A stretch of DNA of 50,145 bases from the IMG/VR virus record IMGVR_UViG_3300006224_000001, positions 1-50,145 of that record. The stretch is one strand, 5' to 3'. Position numbers and translations under genes: made by a program. Shown here piece by piece: positions 7,069 through 13,592 of this stretch (position 1 is the first letter of the stretch; every line of letters begins with the position of its first letter). The notes beneath the pieces are model-generated. The model saw only the letters and a list, made by a program, of their open reading frames with translations, had not been told where the DNA came from and made no database searches. The DNA is from a virus.

Positions 7069-7236
7069 CTATCGTACTTCCAATTCAGTCCATTCCCCAT
7101 TGAAATACTCTGTAGGGCGTTGATTGTCTTTAATGTTGATGATTGAAAGATACCCATCGTCTGCCGCTTTAAGATCGCCTTCTCCAATCTCTTTGTATGC
7201 CTTGATTGATAAATCATCAAAAATATAAATGTACAT
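7069..7236 (-). CDS. Hypothetical small protein, 55 aa
   Basis: ATG 7236 (MYIYIFDDLSIKAYKEIGEG) lies six bases after AGGA; an ATG two codons upstream (7242) touches that site and is less likely. Acidic and soluble, ending ELEVR. No family recognised. Two coding signals, a good ribosome site and tight packing support it. Confidence 0.55.
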   Translation of the reverse strand: MYIYIFDDLSIKAYKEIGEGDLKAADDGYLSIINIKDNQRPTEYFNGEWTELEVR

Positions 7237-7275
7237 TTCCATTCCTTCCTATTTATTTGTGGCATTGCTGCTGTG

Positions 7276-7497
7276 TTAGGTGCTGGCGAATGTTTGTGCT
7301 TCCGGTTCCATCATTGCACTAATGCTTGCGGCATTTATGCCATCCGACTTCATCCACACATCAGAATTGCGTTCTGCCATTCGCCAGCATTTGCTACAAT
7401 GTACCTTGGCATGGGCAATCATCCAAGGCTTCTCATTTAGGCACTGCCGCCTTGCCTCGCATGATATGAGGACTTTTACTGCTGCTACGCAAAACAT
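7276..7497 (-). CDS. Hypothetical Cys-containing protein, 73 aa
   Basis: The frame contains ISCEARRQCLNEKPW and HCSKCWRMAE, a possible four-Cys zinc site. ATG 7497 has a poor ribosome site; ATG 7422 would drop the first Cys pair. The structured segment 7519-7620 lies just upstream, so the gene may be controlled by it. Start uncertain. Confidence 0.5.
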   Translation of the reverse strand: MFCVAAVKVLISCEARRQCLNEKPWMIAHAKVHCSKCWRMAERNSDVWMKSDGINAASISAMMEPEAQTFAST

Positions 7498-7518
7498 ATT
7501 GCAATGATGCTCTGCTGC

Positions 7519-7620
7519 CGTAATCAGTAGGTGAGAGGTGGCTGGGCGCTAATCCAGCTATCCGCAGTACTACGGCAAGGATGATCGGTTCATCGCTACA
7601 CCTCACAGCTACTGATTACG
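7519..7620. ncRNA. Candidate cloverleaf-like structured RNA or leader
   Basis: An 11-bp perfect outer stem (CGTAATCAGTA/TACTGATTACG) continues, after a short bulge, into an 8-bp stem (7531-7540 with 7599-7606, two bases bulged). It encloses three hairpins: 7541-7558 (GCTGG/CCAGC), 7562-7575 (CCG/CGG) and 7580-7594 (GATGA/TCATC). No protein fits here. On the minus strand it would be the leader of the 7276-7497 gene. The strand cannot be fixed by pairing alone. It is not a tRNA. Confidence 0.55.
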
Positions 7621-7627
7621 ATAATAC

Positions 7628-7774
7628 TCAATACCTACAGCCTTTAATACAACGTACCGCACAATACTCCCTCTCACTTCTCAAGCTCATATTATTCCAG
7701 ATCAAAGCACGAATAGCGCAACGGGTGGAACGGTAGAAAGCTACTAGCGGGTGGGACTTTTGGCGGTAGGTCAT
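7628..7774 (-). CDS. Small basic protein, 48 aa
   Basis: Starts MTYRQKSHPLVAFYRSTRC at 7774 behind GGAGACAACC and stops at 7628. It is rich in Arg with four cysteines (two pairs in the second half), so a small metal- or nucleic-acid-binding protein is possible. Supported by the ribosome site and its fit between two neighbours. Confidence 0.5.
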   Translation of the reverse strand: MTYRQKSHPLVAFYRSTRCAIRALIWNNMSLRSEREYCAVRCIKGCRY

Positions 7775-7790
7775 GGTTGTCTCCGGTTAG

Positions 7791-8027
7791 TTAGATTACA
7801 ATTACTTTTACTCCACTATCTTCAGATTTAACACCACTAATACTTTTTCTAAATACTTTTTCATATGACTCGCGGTTGCGTTTTATTTGAAGCGTATCAA
7901 CTATTGGCTCACGCGTATCACGTATTGCATAAGCCGGAGCATAAGCAACAGTTTCAACTACTCGAATATCTCCGCCATGCTCATCGCGCAATTTTGTAAG
8001 ACATTCGATGTAATCATTAAGATTCAA
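7791..8027 (-). CDS. Hypothetical phage protein, 78 aa, TTG start
   Basis: The N-terminus MNLNDYIECLTKLRDEHGGD is typical of a small phage family of unknown function. It is read from a TTG at 8027, five bases after GGGAGA-ATGAA. The ATG next to the ribosome site opens only a two-codon frame (ATG AAT TGA) whose stop overlaps the TTG, so initiation may be re-initiation from that mini-frame. Confidence 0.65.
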   Translation of the reverse strand: MNLNDYIECLTKLRDEHGGDIRVVETVAYAPAYAIRDTREPIVDTLQIKRNRESYEKVFRKSISGVKSEDSGVKVIVI

Positions 8028-8059
8028 TTCATTCTCCCTGTTAATGTGAGTGGGTGTGG

Positions 8060-8317
8060 TTAAGCCAAGCCGCGAATATTCAGATACGAACGTAGTACCA
8101 TGCGCGGCAACACTGAGCCAACCAAACGAAGTTCATCGGCGCGACTGTGATCGAAATGCAGTTGTCCTTTTTCGTCAGCAATGCGCGGCATCTTTTGAAT
8201 CGCGTTACGCACAGGACGCAAGCTAATAGGATTCTCAGGATGCTTATCGTTATATGACTTGCTGTTGTTGCCGACGATTTGCTTGTTGCGCCGTACCGTC
8301 AAAGATTGATTGCCCAT
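8060..8317 (-). CDS. Hypothetical protein, 85 aa
   Basis: The second ATG (8317, MGNQSLTVRRNKQIVGNN) is six bases after AAGGGAG and preferred to the one at 8323. Basic N-terminus, no clear motif. An extended -10-like TGCTAAATG lies at 8372-8364 on the minus strand, and a 16-base element shared with the next gene lies at 8345-8360. Confidence 0.65.
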   Translation of the reverse strand: MGNQSLTVRRNKQIVGNNSKSYNDKHPENPISLRPVRNAIQKMPRIADEKGQLHFDHSRADELRLVGSVLPRMVLRSYLNIRGLA

Positions 8318-8344
8318 TCCCATCTCCCTTAAAAGTTAAACATC

Positions 8345-8360
8345 AATTACCGAACCGACA
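8345..8360 (-). repeat. 16-base leader repeat, copy 1
   Basis: TGTCGGTTCGGTAATT on the minus strand, identical to the copy at 8704-8719. Both lie 20-45 bases before the start of an early leftward gene, at the expected transcript 5' end. Confidence 0.7.
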
Positions 8361-8448
8361 AATCATTTAGCACATGCGCCAACAATATATGCATGGGCGA
8401 CCTCTTTCAGCAATAGCCATACATCGCCAGCAGCGTGTGTAAACTACC

Positions 8449-8682
8449 TTAAATCGCCACTTTTCTGTAGTCATCATGAAAAACACCAACAGAATAAGAA
8501 AGCGACTTTTTAGCCCACATCAAAGCCGATTCGGCTTTACCTGCGTCAAACTGAGCGATTGCATCAGCAAGGCAAGAGCGAGCAGAAGATTCCATTGCTG
8601 CGCCGTTACCAATATGCTTACGGGCCAGCACGATTGCCTTTTGAGCTTGTGTGTCAAAAAGAACGTTAGAAAGAGTTTGCAT
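8449..8682 (-). CDS. First gene of the leftward early operon, hypothetical, 77 aa
   Basis: Starts MQTLSNVLFDTQAQKAIVLA at 8682 behind CTGGAGG. The protein is helical (ARKHIGNGAAMESSARSCLADAIAQFDAGKAESALMWAKKSL), with TPR-like spacing of small and aromatic residues. It lies immediately after the leftward early promoter, where phages often place a regulator or host-takeover protein; nothing in the sequence identifies it. Confidence 0.65.
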   Translation of the reverse strand: MQTLSNVLFDTQAQKAIVLARKHIGNGAAMESSARSCLADAIAQFDAGKAESALMWAKKSLSYSVGVFHDDYRKVAI

Positions 8683-8703
8683 AACAGCCTCCAGAAAAAA
8701 GTA

Positions 8704-8719
8704 AATTACCGAACCGACA
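8704..8719 (-). repeat. 16-base leader repeat, copy 2
   Basis: Identical to 8345-8360. It lies between the leftward promoter (-10 at 8725-8730) and the ribosome site of the 8449-8682 gene, so it would be transcribed near the mRNA 5' end. Confidence 0.7.
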
Positions 8720-8723
8720 CCAG

Positions 8724-8753
8724 CCATTATCCAGATATTCATTCCCGTGTCAA
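8724..8753 (-). promoter_or_regulatory. Leftward early promoter
   Basis: On the minus strand a consensus TTGACA (8753-8748) is followed after 17 bases by ATAATG (or after 18 by TAATGG). It faces away from the rightward promoter 40 bp off, forming a divergent early control region upstream of the 8449-8682 gene. Confidence 0.75.
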
Positions 8754-8790
8754 ACACTTTTTGCACAAAGTTACAATGCGCAAATATAAT

Positions 8791-8819
8791 TTGACTTGAG
8801 CAGTACAATGCCTTATATT
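8791..8819 (+). promoter_or_regulatory. Rightward early promoter
   Basis: TTGACT (8791-8796), a 17-base spacer and TATATT (8814-8819) make a near-consensus sigma70 promoter 26 bases before the Cro-like gene. Confidence 0.8.
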
Positions 8820-8845
8820 CCAGCCTGAACCAATAGGAGGCATCA

Positions 8846-9028
8846 ATGACACCGTTTGAAAAGCTGCACAAGTTCTATGGAACTCACGAGAAAATCGCTC
8901 AGGTATTCGGCATTAAGACCCAAGCAATTACATACTGGAAGAAAAACGGAATCCCATTCAGCTACGCCGCCGAAGTCGAGAAGCTCACAAAAGGCAAGGT
9001 TACGATACTTGATGTAATTAAGGGGTAA
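8846..9028 (+). CDS. Cro/YdaS-like helix-turn-helix regulator, 60 aa
   Basis: Starts MTPFEKLHKFYGTHEKIAQ behind AGGAGG. The segment THEKIAQVFGIKTQAITYWKKNGIPFSYAAEVEKLT has the length and spacing of the short Cro/YdaS repressor family (helix-turn-helix, then a short C-terminus). It is the first rightward gene next to divergent early promoters, the usual position of cro. No CI-type partner is found on the opposite strand. Confidence 0.8.
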   Translation: MTPFEKLHKFYGTHEKIAQVFGIKTQAITYWKKNGIPFSYAAEVEKLTKGKVTILDVIKG

Positions 9029-9031
9029 TTC

Positions 9032-9784
9032 GTGCATCGCGGTTATCTGAAATTGTGGCGCAAGCTGGAGGATAGCGGCTTGCTGCAAATACCCAACACT
9101 TACGCCCTGTTCACGTTCTTGCTATTGAAGGCAGCGCACAAACCGAAGAAGATCGGAACGCCTCACGGGGTAGTTGAGTTGCAACGAGGGGAATACATAT
9201 CAGGCCGCATAGAACTGGCTCTGGCCTTGAAACAGTCCGAAAGGCAGGTGCGCACCTCCCTTGACAGGCTAAAGGAAATGGATATTTTGACCATCAAATC
9301 GACCAGCAGATACAGTATATATACCATTGTAAAATATGAAGATTATCAGACATGCGACCAACCAGCGACCAGCACAGCGCCAACAGACGACCAACAGACG
9401 ACCAGCGGACGACCAGCGGACGACCAGCAAGCGACCACTAAACAAACATTAAAAGCATTTAAGAATGAAAAGAATGTAAAGAAAAAGACAGCCGCTATCG
9501 CGGACGATGTGTTTCCAGATGTTTCTAACCGACAACTTGTAGAAGATTGGCTGGTAATCAGAAAGGCAAAAAAGCTACCAGTTACGCCGACTGCACTTGA
9601 CGGAATTGCTAGGGAATTTATGAAGGCTGGTTTTTCGAATGAGGATGGATTGCGAAAATGCTGTGAAAAGGGTTGGGCGGGGTTTGAGGCGAAATGGGTT
9701 CTTGCTGACTCTAAAGGAATTGATCAGCAGGGAGATCAAGCAAGAGAAGGTGCGTGGGCTAGACTTTTTGGAGGGAATCAATAA
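9032..9784 (+). CDS. Replication initiator-like protein with internal iterons, 250 aa
   Basis: Read from GTG 9032 behind AAGGGG. Residues about 1-105 form a winged-helix domain of the phage replisome-organiser type (RGEYISGRIELALALKQSERQVRTSLDRLKEMDILTI). A Gln/Thr/Asp-rich linker encoded by 11-bp tandem repeats follows, then a C-terminal helical domain ending WARLFGGNQ. In lambda the O gene is organised the same way: DNA-binding domain, origin iterons inside the gene, and a C-terminus that contacts the helicase loader. The next gene is a plausible partner. Confidence 0.75.
   Translation: MHRGYLKLWRKLEDSGLLQIPNTYALFTFLLLKAAHKPKKIGTPHGVVELQRGEYISGRIELALALKQSERQVRTSLDRLKEMDILTIKSTSRYSIYTIVKYEDYQTCDQPATSTAPTDDQQTTSGRPADDQQATTKQTLKAFKNEKNVKKKTAAIADDVFPDVSNRQLVEDWLVIRKAKKLPVTPTALDGIAREFMKAGFSNEDGLRKCCEKGWAGFEAKWVLADSKGIDQQGDQAREGAWARLFGGNQ
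9354..9490 (+). other. Candidate replication origin: 11-bp iterons and AT-rich segment
   Basis: About 7.7 tandem units of 11 bp (consensus ACGACCAGCGG or GCGACCAACCA) begin at 9354, 9365, 9376, 9387, 9398, 9409, 9420 and 9431. An A-rich tract (9439-9490) follows. The period is one DNA helical turn and not a multiple of three, so it is more likely kept for protein binding to DNA than for the encoded peptide. Confidence 0.65.
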
Positions 9785-10434
9785 TGCAGCAACAAGACTT
9801 TGACGATTTTGTAGACATCATTCAGGTAGTTGGTGAGCAATACAACAAAAAACTATCTGACGGCGTTATAGCTCTTTACTGGCAAGGTTTGCAAGACTAT
9901 GAACTTACTGCTGTGCGTGATGCGCTAGGTCGGCACTTGCGCAACACTGACAACGGGCAATTCATGCCGAAGATTGCAGACATCATTCGTATGCTGCAAG
10001 GTTCTAGTCAGGACTGCGCATTTTCAGCGTGGACGAAAGTTGATAAAGCAGTGCGCCATGTTGGGCCGTATGAGTCGGTGGTATTTGACGACCCGCTTAT
10101 TCATCGCGTATTGAACGATATGGGCGGCTGGTTAGTTCTGTGCGACAAGACGGACGATGATTGGCCTTTCATTGCGAAAGAGTTTGAAAACCGTTATCGC
10201 GGCTTCAAGTCCAGGAATGAGAAGGTTGAATATCCAGCAAAGCTGATTGGTATATTCGAGAAGGAAAACAGTGCGAAAGGTTTGGAATTTGCGCAACCGT
10301 TATTGATCGGTGATGCAACGAAAGCTCAGCAGGTTTTATTGGGTGGAGGTAATGGCGCAAACATGCTTGGAATAATGCGCTCAGGAGAAATTGAACAGGG
10401 CAGGTTGAGCGCAAAGATTGCTGAACATAACTAG
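9784..10434 (+). CDS. DUF6475-type replication partner protein, 216 aa
   Basis: The start overlaps the initiator stop (TAATG). The pattern FDDFVDIIQVVGEQYNKKLSDGVIALYWQGL, then GQFMPKIADIIRMLQG and VGPYESVVFDDPLIHRVLNDMGGW, is that of DUF6475 proteins. These sit next to initiator-like genes in many betaproteobacterial phages. By position it may act as a helicase loader, like lambda P; this role is inferred. Confidence 0.78.
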   Translation: MQQQDFDDFVDIIQVVGEQYNKKLSDGVIALYWQGLQDYELTAVRDALGRHLRNTDNGQFMPKIADIIRMLQGSSQDCAFSAWTKVDKAVRHVGPYESVVFDDPLIHRVLNDMGGWLVLCDKTDDDWPFIAKEFENRYRGFKSRNEKVEYPAKLIGIFEKENSAKGLEFAQPLLIGDATKAQQVLLGGGNGANMLGIMRSGEIEQGRLSAKIAEHN

Positions 10435-10444
10435 GAGATAACCA

Positions 10445-10624
10445 ATGAAAACAGAATATGAAAAAGCATTATCACAGGCTAAAGAAAACGGTTACAAATT
10501 ACCTCCGCGTGATGCGGCAGTGTTTTTAGGTGAGCGAGCGTGGATGAATTATTGGGCGCAATGTGATGCATATGCGCTAAATCCAAACGCTGGCCGTCCT
10601 GTTGTTCCGCATCGAAGTGCATAA
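10445..10624 (+). CDS. Hypothetical protein, 59 aa
   Basis: Starts MKTEYEKALSQAKENGYKLP behind AGGAG and stops at 10624. Contains a helical N-terminus and an aromatic stretch (RAWMNYWAQCDAYALNP). No family recognised. The ribosome site and fit between neighbours support it. Confidence 0.6.
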   Translation: MKTEYEKALSQAKENGYKLPPRDAAVFLGERAWMNYWAQCDAYALNPNAGRPVVPHRSA

Positions 10625-10637
10625 CTAGGAGATTGAA

Positions 10638-10874
10638 ATGGCACAATTTGGATATATTGATATTGAAAACGATGAACTACAGAAATATTTTGACGCTGTC
10701 CAGAAAAAAACTGGAGTTTGTGAAATTCTACCATGTGCAAGATTTGCGATGATTTTGAATGATAGGCCTCGCTATAATGGTCTTGTGTGTTCTAAAAAAA
10801 TGGGTGGAAGAAACACTGGCGTCGGTGCAGAATCTTGCACAAATTGCTTCATTGAAAAAATGAAAAATGCCTAA
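10638..10874 (+). CDS. Hypothetical four-Cys protein, 78 aa
   Basis: Starts MAQFGYIDIENDELQKYF behind AGGAG. Five cysteines (CEILPC, VC, CTNC) suggest a small metal-binding fold. No family recognised. Overlaps the next gene by eight bases. Confidence 0.65.
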   Translation: MAQFGYIDIENDELQKYFDAVQKKTGVCEILPCARFAMILNDRPRYNGLVCSKKMGGRNTGVGAESCTNCFIEKMKNA

Positions 10875-11070
10875 CTACGCCCGCAGCGAACGCATAGCCC
10901 TGAAAATGGATAGCCATATCAGCGAAGCCGACGCAATACGTCAGACCGATGCCGAACTAAAAGCGAAAGAACTACCGGAGTCAATTGCTAGACTGAAAGC
11001 GCATCAAGAAAGAGTTAAACAAGATCACGCAGAGAAGCAACTTAAAAAGCAGCGGAGGATTTATGAGTAA
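10867..11070 (+). CDS. Hypothetical charged helical protein, 67 aa
   Basis: Overlaps both neighbours by eight bases. Sequence MPNYARSERIALKMDSHISE, then a Lys/Glu-rich C-terminal helix. No strong ribosome site; translation is probably coupled. No family recognised. Confidence 0.6.
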   Translation: MPNYARSERIALKMDSHISEADAIRQTDAELKAKELPESIARLKAHQERVKQDHAEKQLKKQRRIYE

Positions 11071-11254
11071 GTTTGATTTCAGGGAATTTGTCGAACTTAG
11101 AAACGCTCAAATATATTCTGCATTTATGGCTGGAGCTGGTTACAAAAAACTATGCTATGACTACAATTTATCAGAGTCGAGCGTGAAGAGAATTTTGATT
11201 GCATACCGCAAAAAACATGGATTACCTAACGGACGTAAAGCAAAGGGAGATTGA
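11063..11254 (+). CDS. Helix-turn-helix protein, 63 aa
   Basis: Starts behind GGAGG. The segment SAFMAGAGYKKLCYDYNLSESSVKRILIAYRKKHGLP has the spacing of a resolvase/Mor-like helix-turn-helix (short helix, NLSESSVKRIL recognition helix). It could regulate phage genes or assist recombination; no target is evident. Confidence 0.65.
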   Translation: MSKFDFREFVELRNAQIYSAFMAGAGYKKLCYDYNLSESSVKRILIAYRKKHGLPNGRKAKGD

Positions 11255-11258
11255 AGAA

Positions 11259-11477
11259 ATGAAAAAGCTCAAAGAAGTATTGGGAAAAAAATTTATCAAT
11301 CAAAATTCAATTCCGTCATTTATTGTTAAGTGTGGTTTTCATCAATGTCCTAATAACGAATCAGGGTCGTGTCCTAATCCGAAAGAATTAAAAACAACAA
11401 TAGGTTCTTATTGTTCAATTATGAAATGGACAACACTATATGACTTAATTAAATGTTGTAATAATGAGAACCTCTGA
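11259..11477 (+). CDS. Hypothetical Cys-rich protein, 72 aa
   Basis: Starts MKKLKEVLGKKFINQNSIPS behind GGGAG. Six cysteines include CGFHQCPNNESGSCP, which looks like a small zinc-binding knuckle, then YCSIM and CCNN. No family recognised. One of several small Cys-rich genes in this block. Confidence 0.6.
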   Translation: MKKLKEVLGKKFINQNSIPSFIVKCGFHQCPNNESGSCPNPKELKTTIGSYCSIMKWTTLYDLIKCCNNENL

Positions 11478-11519
11478 AATGTTCGACAAGCCGCGCAAGA
11501 AGCGCAAGGAGATTTGAAA

Positions 11520-11705
11520 ATGCATGATTTTGATTTTAACGCGCCAAAACCTGCTAAATGCAAAAATTGCGGTAAGACAAAAATGCAACACAAAGCTGGA
11601 ACGCACAATTGTCCATTTGGACGCGGTAGTTTTCCTCATTTCAAAGAGGATAAATTTTTTGAACCTAGAAGTAACAGAAGCAAAGCGCTGGCTGCCATGC
11701 CCTAA
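11520..11705 (+). CDS. Small zinc-ribbon-like protein, 61 aa
   Basis: Starts MHDFDFNAPKPAKCKNCGKTKM behind AAGGAG. The CKNCGKTKMQHKAGTHNCPFG core could hold one zinc with Cys and His ligands. Its ribosome site lies within a 12-codon frame (ATG 11478) that may be non-functional. Role unknown. Confidence 0.6.
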   Translation: MHDFDFNAPKPAKCKNCGKTKMQHKAGTHNCPFGRGSFPHFKEDKFFEPRSNRSKALAAMP

Positions 11706-11776
11706 GTGTAACTCCTGAGTAATTGAGTTAGCCGCCTACTCACCACGAAGCGCGGCACTTTAGAAGGAAATGAAAA

Positions 11777-11977
11777 ATGAATGGAATGATTGGTAAACAA
11801 TGTTGCGAAAGCAATGCAATTTCGTCAATCGACAAAAACCCAACTGTCGGCGAGAACATCGACACAAAGATTGCTATGCTGAAGGCTGAGATTGCGCGGC
11901 TGGAAGAAAGCAAAACGGCCCTGGCTCCGCTGATGGGAATGCGGATTCGAGACATCCGCGATGCGATGAATTACTGA
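11777..11977 (+). CDS. Hypothetical coiled-coil protein, 66 aa
   Basis: Starts at 11777 after AGAAGGAAATGAAAA. Residues about 30-50 (DTKIAMLKAEIARLEESK) form a short coiled coil. The intrinsic terminator at 11986 follows directly, so this is the last gene of a transcription unit. No family recognised. Confidence 0.6.
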   Translation: MNGMIGKQCCESNAISSIDKNPTVGENIDTKIAMLKAEIARLEESKTALAPLMGMRIRDIRDAMNY

Positions 11978-11985
11978 TCGGCAAA

Positions 11986-12017
11986 CCCCTCCTAAAGTGT
12001 GGAGGGGCTTTGTTGCT
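11986..12017 (+). terminator. Intrinsic terminator
   Basis: CCCCTCC and GGAGGGG form a 7-bp GC-rich stem over an 8-base loop (11986-11992 with 12001-12007), followed by CTTTGTT. Confidence 0.7.
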
Positions 12018-12048
12018 CTGTGTGTAACTCTAAGAGTGAGGTGATGTG

Positions 12049-12321
12049 ATGAGTTTTGCAAAATGGAAAAATATGTCAAAGCTTCTTCAGAATTTTCATT
12101 GGATGTATAAAAAAGAAGCAGAAAGAGCTTGCCAAGCCGCCTACAAAGCCGGTGAGCGTGACGGGCTGAAACAAGCAGAATCCAAAAATGACACTCCTAA
12201 ATGCAAATGTGGCAAGCCAGCGAAATTTTACAATCCTTTCGCTGGGTATAGCGTATCGTGTGAATCTTGCAATGCAAAGAACGCCAAGCGCCAACGCGAT
12301 GCGAGAGCAAATAAACAATGA
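12049..12321 (+). CDS. Hypothetical zinc-finger-like protein, 90 aa
   Basis: ATG 12049 after GAGGTGATGTG. An alanine- and lysine-rich helix (KKEAERACQAAYKAGERDGL) precedes CKCGKPAKFYNPFAGYSVSCESC, a four-Cys zinc ribbon, and a basic tail. Probably nucleic-acid binding. Coupled to the next gene by ATGA. Confidence 0.6.
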   Translation: MSFAKWKNMSKLLQNFHWMYKKEAERACQAAYKAGERDGLKQAESKNDTPKCKCGKPAKFYNPFAGYSVSCESCNAKNAKRQRDARANKQ

Positions 12322-12533
12322 CCAACTCCAAAAAACAATACAACGAAAAAATCCTGCAAAATCTATACGCCGAAAGATGGTGGGCTACTCAAATGAAAGA
12401 CCTAGCAGGAATTCAGAGGATTGAATCTGCAATTGAGCAGCATAACGCAATGGCAGCAAAAGATGCCGAGTCCGAGCGCATGGAAGCATTGCGGGGTGAA
12501 TGTGGGATGGATCCAGGTAAAAATAGTGCTTGA
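12318..12533 (+). CDS. Hypothetical helical protein, 71 aa
   Basis: Overlaps the previous stop (ATGA). Starts MTNSKKQYNEKILQNLYAER and is largely helical and charged. It ends at the start of the promoter/operator at 12530-12558. No family recognised. Confidence 0.6.
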   Translation: MTNSKKQYNEKILQNLYAERWWATQMKDLAGIQRIESAIEQHNAMAAKDAESERMEALRGECGMDPGKNSA

Positions 12534-12558
12534 CTTGTGACAAGTCACGCATTAGAAT
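12530..12558 (+). promoter_or_regulatory. Sigma70-type promoter with overlapping 17-bp palindromic operator
   Basis: TTGACT (12530-12535), 17 bases and TAGAAT (12553-12558) form a strong promoter. The -35 lies within the perfect palindrome TGACTTGTGACAAGTCA (12531-12547). The gene at 12602 follows with GGAG. A dimeric repressor bound here would block the promoter. Confidence 0.75.
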
Positions 12559-12601
12559 GTCTGCACGGTTGAACGAAACCGGATGAAAGACGGAGAAAAT
12601 C

Positions 12602-12790
12602 ATGGCATACGCAATCGGTAGCGACAAAAAAACAGTCAAGATGGCGAAGGAACTGAACGACAGAATCAACGGCTTGCTGGCGCGCGGCGAATTTGAAGAG
12701 GCCGAGCGTCTGATTGATGCGGGACTGTCTACGCCAAACCATCCATTCCGCGCAGAATTCCTGCATCAGGTCGAAACCTGCGCAGTATGA
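12602..12790 (+). CDS. Hypothetical protein, 62 aa
   Basis: Starts MAYAIGSDKKTVKMAKELND behind GGAG. A helical hairpin is likely (ARGEFEEAERLIDAG). It is the first gene after the operator-bearing promoter. No family recognised. Confidence 0.65.
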   Translation: MAYAIGSDKKTVKMAKELNDRINGLLARGEFEEAERLIDAGLSTPNHPFRAEFLHQVETCAV

Positions 12791-12942
12791 CCGCCCAAAC
12801 ACAAGCCGAGCGCAAAGCAGCAGAGCGCCAGCGCCGGAAAGACGCAGGGCAGGTATTGGTGCAGGAATGGGTGCATAGCTCTATGGCTGACAAGCTCAAG
12901 GCTTATGCTGCAAAACTCAGGGCTAAAACATGCGGGTCTTGA
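12787..12942 (+). CDS. Hypothetical basic helical protein, 51 aa
   Basis: Overlaps the previous stop (ATGA) and the start of the methylase-like gene. Starts MTAQTQAERKAAERQRRKDA, strongly basic and helical; phages carry many such small adaptors of unknown role. Confidence 0.55.
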   Translation: MTAQTQAERKAAERQRRKDAGQVLVQEWVHSSMADKLKAYAAKLRAKTCGS

Positions 12943-13592
12943 TTGCTTGCGAATACTCAGGCAGGGTGCGCGATGCTTTCATCAAACGAGGCCATGAGGC
13001 TATGAGTTGCGACCTATTGCCGACTGAATCGCCCGGGCCTCACTATCAGGGTGACATCCGGGATGTGCTTTCTGTTGGCCCAATGGAATTACCTTGGGAC
13101 TTGCTTATTGCCCATCCTGACTGCACCTACCTAACAAACAGTGCCGCATGGGCATACGGTGACGGCCCGTACCATCAGAATGTAAAGCACGGGACGCTGG
13201 TAGGCGCTGTGCGCCGTGCCGCCCGGGTAGAGGCGCTAGACTTCGTGCGCTTGTTGCTGGACGCCCCAATTGAACGCATAGCCATTGAAAACCCAATGGG
13301 CGCGATCAGTACCAACATACGGCCCGCAACGCAATATATCCAGCCGCACCAATTTGGACATGATGCCAGCAAGATCACCGGATTATGGCTTAAGAATCTG
13401 CCGCCGCTTCGTCCGACAAAGAACGTGCCGGGCAGGATAGTTATGCACAAAGGCAAGATGGTAGAGCGTTGGGCAAACCAAACCGACAGCGGGCAGAACA
13501 AACTAACGCCCGGGCCTGACAGGTGGAAAGACCGCGCCATGACATATCAAGGCTGGGCTGATGCGATGGCAGACCAATGGGGTGCGCTATGA
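12930..13592 (+). CDS. DNA methylase-like protein (phage C5-cytosine methylase superfamily)
   Basis: The opening MRVLIACEYSGRVRDAFIKRGHEAMSCD and the later YQGDIRDVL, WDLLIAHPDCTYLTNSA and IAIENPMG blocks match a phage family usually annotated as DNA methylase. The fold is the Rossmann SAM-binding type: FxGxG-like motif replaced by CEYSGRV, ENP motif present. The catalytic loop reads P-D-C-T, not the P-C of true Dcm enzymes, so real cytosine methylation is unproven. It could modify phage DNA against host restriction. Confidence 0.7.
   Translation: MRVLIACEYSGRVRDAFIKRGHEAMSCDLLPTESPGPHYQGDIRDVLSVGPMELPWDLLIAHPDCTYLTNSAAWAYGDGPYHQNVKHGTLVGAVRRAARVEALDFVRLLLDAPIERIAIENPMGAISTNIRPATQYIQPHQFGHDASKITGLWLKNLPPLRPTKNVPGRIVMHKGKMVERWANQTDSGQNKLTPGPDRWKDRAMTYQGWADAMADQWGAL

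Noticed and set aside
6990-7265. A 91-codon minus-strand frame
   Set aside because: It is the wrong frame; two shorter frames (7069-7236 and 6871-7038) have good ribosome sites and protein-like composition.
7628-7790. Non-coding gap in the early operon
   Set aside because: A 48-codon minus-strand frame with GGAGACAACC ribosome site fills most of it.
9354-9438. CRISPR-like array
   Set aside because: Units are 11 bp with no spacers and lie in a coding frame; an iteron array fits better.
11478-11516. 12-codon frame before the 11520 gene
   Set aside because: It mainly contains the ribosome site of the next gene; no evidence that its peptide matters.
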